A DNA stretch of 17,196 bases from Xylaria sp. FL1777 (taxonomy: Eukaryota > Ascomycota > Sordariomycetes > Xylariales > Xylariaceae): contig MU400975.1 of the NCBI GenBank assembly GCA_022578965.1, positions 1-17,196 on the forward strand, read 5' to 3'. Made by a program: the position numbers and the translations under genes. Shown piece after piece: positions 9,721-17,196 of the stretch. The notes under the pieces are model-generated. The model was given only the letters and a program-made list of their open reading frames with translations. It ran no database searches and was not told the origin of the DNA. Each line of letters starts with the position of its first letter. The stretch's first letter is position 1.

Positions 9721-9803
9721 TGCTAATTTAAAAAAAAAATAAAAAAAAAAACTATAAAAAAGGAAAAATTTTCTAACTTAAAAAAAAAAAAGTATAAATT
9801 ATA

Positions 9804-11038
9804 AAAGTTTAAAATAATAAAAAATAATAAAGCAATTTAAAAAATACGTTTTTAAAGCAAAAATATAAAATTGTTATTTTAAATTAAAATAAAAATATTA
9901 TACTAAATAAATTTAAATGCTTTATTTATATAAATTAAACTAAATAAGCATATAAATATTATTTAAAAGCTTTGCAATTATTAAAACAAATTGCAAAAAA
10001 ATATATTTATTATATAAATAATTAAAGTTATTTAATATATAACTTAAAAAAATAGTTTAACTAAAAATAACAAATAATAAAAAATAATAAGTTAATATAA
10101 CTAGTAAACTTATAAAATTATAAAAACTTTAAACTATTAAAGCTTAAAATATAACTTAAAACAATTATATTTAAAGAAATAACATTATAACTATAAATAG
10201 TATAATTATTAAATTAATTATAAACTATTAAAATATTTAGTTATTAAAAAAACTTAAAAAAATAAAACTGATAAAACTTTAAAATAAAAATAAATAAAAC
10301 TAAAAACTATAAAAAATATTACAAAAAAAAAACTTATAAAAATAAACAAAGTATTTTTATAGCTTAAACTGCTTTAAATATAATAAAACAAAAAAGCATT
10401 AATAATTAGCGCAAAAACTAATATATTTTAAAAACTAAAACTAGTAATTTAATTAATTATTAAAAGTTATTATTATAATAAAACTATAATAAAAAATAAT
10501 AATAATATTTTATAACTAAAAAATTTAAAATATAATAAAATACTATATAATTGCTATATAATATATTATTACTATTAATATTTATTTAATAAAGTAAAAA
10601 ATAATTAGTTTTTTAAATAAATTGCAAAAATAAAAATAAAAAACCTTTATAAAATAAAATAATTAATTATAACTTTAGTTTATTATAAAGATTTATAAAA
10701 ATTTATAATATTTAAAGAAAATTTTAATTATATTTATAATACTATTTTAAAAAAATATAAAAATAACTTTTATAAATATTAATAGTTAATTAAAGCATAA
10801 TTATATTAAAAAATAATTATTAAAAGTAAAAAAGCTTAAAAACTATAATTTAAAGCTTAATTAAAAACAAAAATAAAACAAAGTATTATAATATTTAAAG
10901 TATTAAATAAAATAAGCATATAAATATTTTATAAAAAAAAATTAAAAAACAAAATAAATATTTGCTAAAAAAGCAATAAATAGCTAAAAAAACTAAAGCT
11001 TTATATAAAGTTTAATATAATAACTAAAAAAACTAATT
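9804..11038 (+). other. Family B gag-pol interval, heavily decayed
   Basis: This strand is A-rich, as other coding strands here are, and lies between gag and RT, so it should hold nucleocapsid, protease and the start of pol. I saw no certain motif. Phrases such as FITKKFKI near 10511 could be the segment after a retropepsin active site, but the active site itself is not readable. This is the most degraded coding stretch of the window. Confidence 0.45.
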
Positions 11039-11055
11039 TAAAGTTAAACTTATAT
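11039..11055. repeat. Target-site duplication, left copy (LINE insertion)
   Basis: TAAAGTTAAACTTATAT is identical over 17 bp to 16192-16208. The two copies abut the two ends of the LINE. Confidence 0.85.
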
Positions 11056-11195
11056 TATTAATAACCTGTTGTGCTGCTTTGTAGCGCGGTTTTTTTACTT
11101 GTGTACTTATAGGTAAAACTATATAAAAAGCCAGATAAAAACTTTATGCAACAATGTTTACGCTATTACTTCGAAGTTTTTTTACTTTGTAATAA
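11056..11195 (-). other. LINE 3' untranslated end
   Basis: This stretch keeps more G and C than its surroundings: on the plus strand CCTGTTGTGCTGCTTTG and then TAGCGCGG near 11064-11089, and the palindrome ACTTCGAAGT at 11168-11177. The element ends with TTATTAATA on the minus strand, possibly the remains of a short (TAA)-type tail, directly at the target-site duplication. In LINEs the 3' end is the part recognised by the element's own reverse transcriptase. Confidence 0.6.
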
Positions 11196-12330
11196 CTAGT
11201 TTTTATTAACTAGCTTGCTAAATAGAAAATAATAATTAAAAAGCAGAAAAACTTTTTTTAAAGCTTTTAAACCTTTTGCTTTTTTAAAAAGTGCACAAAA
11301 GCTTTTTTTTTGTTTTTTAGAACTTTTAAAGAAGTGCTTTTGCTTTTTTTGCTAGTTCTTTCTTTATTTTTTGCTTTTTTTTTTTTCTTTTTATTTTTTT
11401 TTATTTTAATTGCTTTATTATATATTATTATTTTATTAATAATAAGTAGCTACTTTATAATATTACTTATAGCTTTAAGCTTTTTTATAACTAGTTATAA
11501 GTTTTTATTAGTTTATAATAGCTTAGCTGCAAAGCTTTTTTATAGCTGTTTTTTTTTATTTTTTAATAAGTTATAATATAAAACTATATGCTAAAAAGTT
11601 TTTTTTTTTTTTCCGCATTTACAAAAAAGCATAAAAAAGCTTAAAACTTTTTTTTTATGCAAAAACGCCTTTAGCTTTATTTTTTTAATGCACATTTATA
11701 TTATTATAGCTGCTTTATGCTTTAATAATCTGCTATATTTTTTAAAAGCTTTATTTTTATTAAGCTTTTGTTTAGCTATTACTAAATAATTATTGCTTAT
11801 TTTAGTTTAGTTTTATATGCTTATTTATTTCTTTTTTAGTATAATTTTAAGTTTTTTTTTTTTAACTACTTTTTTTGCTAAAAGTTTAAAGCTAACATTA
11901 GATTTTTTTTAGCTATGCTTTTATTATTACTTATAAGCTTGCTTTTTTTTTAGTTTTTAGCTTTTTAAACTTTTATGTTTTAAATAAAAGTTTTAATTTT
12001 TTTTGTTATTTTTTAAATTAATTTTTTAGCTACTAAGCTTTTTATGTAATACTTATAAACTATTATTTTACTGCTAAAATATAAATTAATAAAAAGAATT
12101 TTTATTTTAGTTTTTAAATGCTTTATTTTAGTTGCTTTAAAAGTTTTAATTATACGTTTAAAGCATTTGTTTTAAGTTATTACTAATAAATTAATAATAC
12201 TTTTTGCTTTATTTTTTTTAAAATTTTTATGCTAAATTATTGCGCTATAAGCTAAAATGCTTTATATTATTATAATATATATTTGCTTTATTTTTGCTAT
12301 ATTACTGTTTTATATAAAGTTCTATAGTTT
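11196..12330 (-). pseudogene. LINE ORF2 C-terminal part (RNase H region and CxCG zinc motif), broken
   Basis: This is the C-terminal third of ORF2. On the minus strand around 11750-11650 the frame reads KKYSRLLKHKAAIII, a stop, then MCIKKIKLKAFLHKKKV. This matches the post-RNase H segment of Tad-like ORF2 (a Q-x-R-T-G-x-x-x-L-x-x-F/Y-L pattern). FCKCGKKKKN follows at 11600-11626, the C-x-C-G-x-G-x-E-T start of the C-terminal zinc motif, with its two Cys intact. Later, FCALFKKAKGLKAL and KVFLLF (about 11300-11220) fit the family's ending, where A-x-W-F-L-x-T-G occurs. The RNase H core itself (about 12250-11800) is expected here, but I could not read its acidic motifs. Plus-strand open stretches in this region are antisense artefacts. 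Confidence 0.72.
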
Positions 12331-13200
12331 AATTATTATATATAATTAAATGTTTAGTTTTTTTTTAAGCTTTACTAACTATTTTTTTTATTTTATATTT
12401 TTATTAAACTATACTTTTAAAAACTTTATGCTGTTTTTTAAATATACTATTACGTTAAAAAGGTGTATTATTTATATAAATGCTGTTTTGCTGCTAAAAA
12501 AATACATTAATTTGCTTTTTTACAATATAAACTTTATTTTATATTGTTTTGCTTAATTTTTATACGTTTTTTATGCTATTTTTAAAGCTTTATAGTTTTA
12601 TTTTATATTTAAATCTGCTATAATAAAGTTAGTATTATTAGCAAAGCTAATTATTATTAGCTTTTAATATATAGTAAAATTGTTATAAAGTATTAAAATA
12701 TATAAAAAAAAAAAAGAAAATACAAGCAAAAACCTTTAAAAAACTTTAGTTTTTAGTATTATTAGCTAAAATACTGCTTTATTAAAGCAAAAACGTATTA
12801 TATAGTTTAATATAAAAAAGTTTACTTATATAACTATTTAAAAAAAAAAGCTCTTTTGTTATAAAATATATATTATTTTTTTTTTATTAATAGTATTAAA
12901 AGCTTTTATAATGTTTAGCTGTAGTAAAAATGTTATGCTTTTTTTACTAATTGCTTTTTTTGCTGTTTTTAATACTAGTTTAATAATTATGTTTATTAAT
13001 TTATTTTGTTTATTATTTATTTAGTTATTTAATAAAAAACTCTTTTATTTAGCTATTTTTATTATATAATAATATAGCTTTTTTTTTAGTACTTTTTTTA
13101 CTATATAAATAAGCGTAATAAAGTGTTACTTTTTAGCTGTTTTTTTAATTTTTTTTAACTTTTTAAGTTTAAATATAACTATTATTTTTGTTTGCTTAAA
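12331..13200 (-). pseudogene. LINE ORF2 reverse transcriptase, broken
   Basis: This is the RT that primes on nicked target DNA. On the minus strand it reads LIYIVKKVLKKKLYYYI (family: L-L-N-T-x-G-K-x-L-E), then IKLVLKTAKKAISKKSITF and LLQLNIIKAFNTI at about 12935-12890. The latter is the (L)D(I)xGAFD motif, with the first Asp as Asn (12913-12915). TKVF*RFLLVFSFFFLY at about 12770-12710 matches G-V-P-Q-G-S-P-x-S-P-x-L-F. SFANNTNFIIADLNIK at about 12651-12600 is the G-(F/Y)-A-D-D-T motif with both Asp as Asn (12634-12639). KSKLMYFFSSKTAF follows as in the thumb start (K-x-x-L-x-H-F). First Asp and ADD box are in one uninterrupted phase. Catalytically dead. Confidence 0.9.
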
Positions 13201-14090
13201 TTACATTAAGTAATACTTTAATAAAAAACTAGCAATATATAATATTGTTATTTTTTTTGCTAAAGTAAGTTTATAAGCTTTAAAAAAGCTATTAAATAGC
13301 AAGTTATTTTTTAGCGCTTTTTATAGTACTAACTTTTATATTAATAATATTATATTTTTTTTTTGTATTAATGTTAACTATAAACTTTTAATAGCTATTA
13401 TAAATTAAGTTTTTTTTAAATATATTAAATAAGTTTATTAATAATGCAAAAAAAAAGCGTTTTATTAGTAAAGCTATTTTTTTTTAAAAAGTATTAATAA
13501 AAAATAGCTTACTTTTTGTTTGTTTTAGCAGTAAAATTATAATAATTTTTAAAGCTAGCTTATAAACAAACTTTGCTTATTTAGCTAAGCTTTATAATAC
13601 TTTAAAACTTTTAAATGTTTTTATAAATGTTTATTTTTAGCTGTATTTTTGCGCTTTTTTTATTTTATTACTAAAAACTTTTTTTTTTTTTTTAAAAGCT
13701 TGCTATATTACTTTAGTTTTTTTGCTTTAAAACTTGCAATATACTTGTTTTGCTTTTTTTTTTGTTTTAATTACTTTTAAAAACTATTAAAATAATACTT
13801 AATATTTTCTTTTTATAGTTTTTTTAAGTATTATTTTATTTGCTATTTTTATTAGTTATTAAATTAAAAAATTAAAAGTATTATTTAGCTTGCTAAATAT
13901 ATATAACGTATATATTTTTATAATAATAGCTTTTGTTTTTATAGCTGCTTTATTTTTATTTAATTTAAGCTAGTTTTATTTTTTTGCTTTTTTTAAGTAT
14001 TTTTATAAAGCTATTTTTAAATTAATTATAACTTTTAATACTTTATAGTTAAAACTTAGCTATTTTAAGTTTTTTTAGTAAGTAATAGCT
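13201..14090 (-). pseudogene. LINE ORF2 linker between endonuclease and RT
   Basis: Coding remnant of ORF2 between the two recognised domains. The strand is A-rich like the flanking domains. Reading phase differs between endonuclease (14275 series) and RT (12915 series), so at least one indel lies here. No named motif recognised; this region is poorly conserved between LINEs and usually lacks one. Confidence 0.5.
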
Positions 14091-14870
14091 AAATTACTAA
14101 ATATTTATATTAAAGTTATTATTAAGCTTTTTTGTTTATGTTTTATTTTAGTTATTTTTTTTTAAAAAATAGCTAGTATAAAATTTTATTATATAATAAA
14201 CTTAAATAGTTTATTTGCTTTTTAGCTTTTTTTGCTTTTTAAGTTTTATAATAAGTAATAAAAGTTAAAATTACTTATAAATATATAACGTTTTTTTAGC
14301 TTGTTTGCTTTATATATTTTTTAAATTAAACTATATTAAATTGTTTTTTTTTAATTTAGCAAATATATTAACTATAAAAATACTATTAAATTATTATTAC
14401 TTATTATAACTTTTGCTTAGTTTTTATTAATGTTTTTTGCTAGCGTTTTTATTATAATTCTTTTGTTTATATATAACATAGTTTTGCTTTTTAATTAAAC
14501 AACTTAATAGCTATTATTATTAAAGCAATATATATTATTATATTTATTAATTATTAGCTTTTAAACTGCTATATAATTAAAGCTATTATTTTATAGCATA
14601 TATACTATATTACTTTTAAATTTTGTAATATTTTAAAAAGTAATATTATATATTATTAAATTAATAAAAATAAATTTTTGTTTATATTGCTAGTTTGCTG
14701 TTTTTTTGCTAGTAATTCTTTTTTATTTAGTTTTATAAATGCTAATACTATTAGCATTTTTAAACTATTTTTATTTACTTTTTTATTTATTACTGCTATT
14801 TTTTTAGCACTTTAAAAGCTTTTAAGTTATAATATATATATTGTTTTTGCTTTATTTTTCTATTTAATTT
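14091..14870 (-). pseudogene. LINE ORF2 APE-type endonuclease, broken
   Basis: This endonuclease nicks target DNA to start insertion. On the minus strand an N-terminal YNI... segment lies near 14640 (family: Q-x-N-V/L). IAV*KL at about 14570-14556 stands where the family has (I)A-x-Q-E-P, with Gln as a stop, Glu as Lys (14558-14560) and Pro as Leu. SKTMLYINKRI at about 14490-14455 fits the S-R-(x)-x-(I/Y)-V-(N/D)-K-R segment. YIFISNFNFYYLL*N at about 14285-14240 is the G-D-F-N-x-H-(H) motif, with G as Ser, D as Asn (14270-14272 on the plus strand) and both His as Tyr. These share one phase. The ORF2 start is probably between 14700 and 14870, close behind ORF1. Confidence 0.85.
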
Positions 14871-16080
14871 TTTTTTAGCAAGCTTTATTTTATGTTATAT
14901 ATGCTTTTTTGTAGTTTATACATTTTTGCTTTGCTTTTTACGTTTTTATTAAGTAGCTTTTTTTATTTTTTTAATGCTTTAAAGCTAAATAATAGTTATA
15001 TTTTAAGTTTTTGCAGTAATATTTAGCTATATAATTATATTTATAGCAATTAAAGCATTATATAATTTTAAGCTTTATAATAAAAAGTTTATAATTAAAT
15101 AGTTAAGCTTTTTATAAAAAGTTATTTTTGCATATTATTTTAGCTATTATAATACTGGTTATATATAATAATATTAATATAAATTTAACTTTTATATTTT
15201 TAAATAGCATTTTTTTGCACTTTATAACTTTAAAATGTTTATTATATAATAGTTATAATAAATCTTTGTTTAAATATATTGCTTTAATTTGTTTTACTAA
15301 AACGCTTTTTATTATTAGCGCTGCTTTTTTTTGTTATACTTTTAACTTTTTTTTAAACGCTTTTATAATTTACTTTTTTTTTTTAGCTTTTTAAAATACT
15401 GCTTTTTTAAAAATAATTACTATATTTTTGCTATATAACTTTTTAGTAGCAATTATATTACTGCTTATAAGTACTATATTTATTGCTTTAATAATATTAG
15501 CTAATGTTTTATTTTTAAAATTATTAGCTTATTTTTTAACTTTAATTAGTACTTTTTTGTTTTGTTTAAATAATACTGCTTTATTATTATAAGCTAGCTA
15601 TAAAACTATAATTTATGCTTAAAATTTTAGCATATTTATATTTAATAAAGTTTATTAAAAAAGCTTTTAAATAATATTTTTAATGCTTTTTTAGTTAGCT
15701 TTTATAGCAATATTTAAATTATAGCAAGTTATAAATATATTAAGGTTATTTTTATTATTAAGCTTTATGTTTTGCTAGCTTTTTTAGGCTTTTTTTAACG
15801 TATATATTATTTGCGCTTTTTTTATGTTTTTCTAAAAAAAAATTCCTTTTGTTATTTTTTCTTTTGTTAGTAGCTATAATATTAGTTTTATAATTTTATT
15901 AATTATCTTTTATATACTAAGAAATCTATTAGCTTTATGTTTTTTATTAAAACGCTATTATATTATAGTTATATTACTAATAAGTTTTAGTAGCACATTA
16001 GTTACGTTTTTAATAATTAAATTATTTAATACTATTTTTTTGTTTTTTATTATATTTGCACTTTATAAATAAAGTATAAC
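14871..16080 (-). pseudogene. LINE ORF1 (gag-like, zinc-knuckle protein), broken
   Basis: ORF1 of Tad-like LINEs is an RNA-binding gag-like protein. The C-terminal part on the minus strand carries decayed zinc knuckles. YNYIAKYYCKNLKYNYYLA at about 15044-14988 stands where the family has G-H-x-x-x-x-C and C-x-x-C-x, with several Cys and His as Tyr. CINYKKAYIT*NKAC at 14922-14878 is a C-x2-C-x3-H-x4-C knuckle, with the second Cys and the His now Tyr and the outer Cys intact. The N-terminal two thirds (15100-16080) are A-rich coding-like sequence, but too degraded to align; start unknown. A plus-strand open stretch at 15128-15394 is antisense to it and is not a gene. Confidence 0.68.
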
Positions 16081-16191
16081 TTACTTAGTAAATAAAAATC
16101 GCTATACTAATTCTAGCAATTTTAATTATTTAATAATTAAGCTCGAACTTACAAAGTTATAGTTAAGTGTAAAGAATTCAAAAAAGGTCTC
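16081..16191 (-). other. LINE 5' end / 5' untranslated region
   Basis: A short non-coding stretch at the 5' end of the LINE with unusually many surviving G and C (GCTCGAACTTAC near 16141 and AGGTCTCT at 16185 on the plus strand). LINE internal promoters usually lie here. It ends exactly at the right target-site duplication. Confidence 0.5.
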
Positions 16192-16208
16192 TAAAGTTAA
16201 ACTTATAT
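16192..16208. repeat. Target-site duplication, right copy (LINE insertion)
   Basis: TAAAGTTAAACTTATAT is identical over 17 bp to 11039-11055 and touches the LINE 5' end. It marks the return to family B sequence. Confidence 0.85.
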
Positions 16209-16700
16209 ATTAAAAAAAAAAATAATATTTTAATTAACTTAAAAATATAAGCTAATATAATTTTATTTAAAGTAATAAAATAAAATAAAATTTTTTAAAA
16301 ATATAAGCAAAAGTTTTAAAAAATTAAAAGATTTAATAAAAGTATTTTTAGCTATAATAATAGTTATATATTTAAAAAAACTAAACTTTTTAATATATTT
16401 ATATAAAAACATAAAAAATAAATTATAGTAAATATTATTAATATATTTAATTATAATATTATTTTAAGAATATTATAGCTAAAAACTAGCGATTTTTTAA
16501 TTTAATAAAAAGCAAAAACAATTAATTAAAAAAGTAAAAAATAAAGCAAAAAAATTAAAAAAATCGCAAAAAAAATTCTAAACAAAATACTAAAAATATA
16601 TTATAAATTTTATAAACTATTTAAAAAAAAAAAAAAGAACTTTTTAAATATAGCTTATAAAACTATTACATTTTTATTAAAAAAAACTATTAATTAAAGC
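16209..16700 (+). other. Family B pol between protease and RT, decayed
   Basis: A-rich coding-strand sequence resumes after the LINE. No firm motif before about 16750. It probably encodes the pol linker and the start of RT. Confidence 0.45.
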
Positions 16701-17196
16701 TTTATTAAGTATACTATATAAGCTTAAATAAAATAAACGCTTTATAAAAATATATTTAAAAAAATCTAACAAAAGAATTTTTAAAAAAATCTTAGTTATT
16801 TGCTAAATATTTTATAATGCTAGTACTTAAAATAAAAAATAAAAAACAACTAATTAATAAAAAAAAAAAACTAATATAGCAAATAATAATTAATTATTAA
16901 CTATTAAATGTAATTATTATTGCAAATAAATATTTTTTTATTTTATTAATAACTATAAAAAAAAACATTAACTAAATAAAATAGTTTATAATAATTAATA
17001 TTTTAAATAAATATTATACTATTAAAATAGCTAAAAAAATAAAATAAAAAACTATTATATAAATAATATATAAATTATATAAATATATAGTTATATTATA
17101 ACAATTATAAAATATATTAGCTAGCTTTTAATATATAATAATAATAATTTTATAGAAGTTTTTAAATAAGTTTATGTTTATTTATTTAAATAATAT
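16701..17196 (+). pseudogene. Reverse transcriptase of family B (partial at window end, broken)
   Basis: Gypsy RT N-terminal half, cut by the window end. The phase starting at 16874 is free of indels to 17196. IINY*LLNVIIIANKYFF at 16886-16939 matches (V)D-Y-R-x-L-N-x-I-T-x-x-N-(R/K)-Y-P-x-P, with Asp as Asn and Arg as a stop. FIIINILNKYYTIKIA at about 16990-17030 matches (F)-x-K-L-D-(I/L)-x-x-A-(Y/F)-x-x-I-R-I, with the first catalytic Asp as Asn. ILASFQ-like and NILREF-like phrases follow. FIYLNN at 17177-17194 is the YLDD box with both Asp as Asn, just before the sequence stops. It is a different RT from that of family A (4341-5340) in wording, though of the same superfamily. Confidence 0.85.

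Larger units (their letters stand above)
11056..16191 (-). mobile_element. Tad1-like non-LTR retrotransposon (LINE), near full length, inactive
   Basis: A two-ORF LINE on the minus strand, about 5.1 kb. From its 5' end: ORF1 with zinc knuckles (to about 14870), then ORF2 with an APE-type endonuclease (about 14700-14100), reverse transcriptase (about 13150-12300) and a C-terminal RNase H / zinc region (to about 11190), followed by a short 3' untranslated end. This order and the endonuclease and RT phrases match fungal Tad1-clade elements. A perfect 17-bp target-site duplication flanks it, so the insertion looks complete and not 5'-truncated. It sits inside the right copy of Gypsy family B. All catalytic acids found are mutated and stops are frequent. 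Confidence 0.9.
8092..17196 (+). mobile_element. Ty3/Gypsy family B, right copy (split by a LINE, runs off the window)
   Basis: This is a Gypsy-type retrotransposon on the plus strand. 8092-9803 is the inverted partner of 1-1711 and holds leader and gag. 9804-11055 is the gag-to-RT interval. 11056-16191 is a foreign LINE. 16209-17196 resumes the element and reaches the reverse transcriptase. With the LINE and one target-site copy removed, gag core and the RT VDYR block would be about 2.7 kb apart, a normal Gypsy spacing, which supports a single interrupted element. The RT phase is free of indels over the last 320 bases. Its 3' LTR, if present, lies outside the window. Confidence 0.82.

Noticed and set aside
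1..9803. A DNA transposon with 1.7-kb terminal inverted repeats
   Set aside because: The arms contain a retrotransposon gag and the right arm continues into its pol, while the spacer is a complete Gypsy element; no transposase is seen. Two inverted retroelement copies explain it better.
9861..9903. Possible zinc knuckle of family B gag (CYFKLK*KYYTK)
   Set aside because: Only the first Cys fits; the second and fourth ligand positions cannot be obtained by transitions, so I do not call it.
10630..10790. Faint protein-like phrases (for example FKENFNYIYNTILKKY) suggesting a transposase
   Set aside because: No DDE, HTH or other diagnostic motif; the stretch sits inside family B pol and its wording could arise from AT bias alone.
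11310..11576. 88-codon plus-strand open stretch rich in Phe and Leu, resembling a membrane protein
   Set aside because: It is antisense to the LINE ORF2 C-terminal region; A-rich codons read backwards give Phe/Leu runs. No start context, no family match.
11591..11612. T run as a poly(A) tail of another LINE on the minus strand
   Set aside because: It lies inside the ORF2 C-terminal zinc region, directly beside the CxCG codons; the A-run encodes lysines and no element ends there.
12350..12556. 68-codon plus-strand open stretch
   Set aside because: Antisense to the LINE reverse transcriptase, just downstream of its FADD box.
15128..15394. 88-codon plus-strand open stretch, hydrophobic
   Set aside because: Antisense to LINE ORF1; composition artefact of AT-rich DNA.
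1..17196. Organellar DNA or an AT-rich protist genome (mitochondrion, apicoplast, Plasmodium-like)
   Set aside because: No tRNA, rRNA or respiratory genes are seen; the coding remnants are fungal-type Gypsy and Tad1-like LINE, and the changes between copies are transitions typical of RIP.
1..17196. CRISPR array, tRNA, rRNA or bacterial operon signals
   Set aside because: No regularly spaced direct repeats beyond the three 26-bp units, no cloverleaf or rRNA core sequence, and no intact genes.

Overview
This window is a block of decayed transposable elements with no recognisable host gene. It is extremely AT-rich, and every coding remnant is full of TAA and TAG stops, with the changes running C to T and G to A on both strands. 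That is the signature of repeat-induced point mutation (RIP) or a similar cytosine-to-thymine process in a filamentous, probably ascomycete, fungus. The species cannot be read from the sequence. An AT-rich heterochromatic block, possibly near a centromere or telomere, is a reasonable inference.

Layout. (1) Positions 1-1711 are the 5' part of a Ty3/Gypsy-type element (family B) on the minus strand, including its gag core. (2) 1712-8091 holds a second, different Ty3/Gypsy element (family A, a chromovirus) on the plus strand: gag with a CCHC knuckle, aspartic protease, reverse transcriptase, RNase H, integrase, a chromodomain-like end, then about 550 bp of non-coding sequence that may contain its 3' LTR. 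(3) From 8092 to the window end lies a second copy of family B on the plus strand. Its first 1.7 kb is a near-collinear inverted copy of 1-1711 (left position + right position = 9803 or 9804). (4) This right-hand B copy is split by a Tad1-like LINE on the minus strand (11056-16191, about 5.1 kb: ORF1 with zinc knuckles, endonuclease, reverse transcriptase, C-terminal region). The LINE is bounded by a perfect 17-bp target-site duplication. After the LINE, family B resumes, and its reverse transcriptase runs off the window just at the YxDD motif.

None of the elements can be autonomous as read. The catalytic acidic residues that could be located are Asn or Lys (DTGA read as NIKA, YIDD as YINN, FADD as FANN, integrase D,D,E as N,N,K, endonuclease E and D as K and N). 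All of these are G-to-A changes on the coding strand.

The most interesting signals are structural and mutational. One is the head-to-head pair of B copies placed exactly on both sides of A. The others are the clean LINE-in-Gypsy nesting, and a mutation context in which C is almost never left after T (and G almost never before A), which is not the textbook CpA-only RIP pattern. I saw no previously undescribed gene system.
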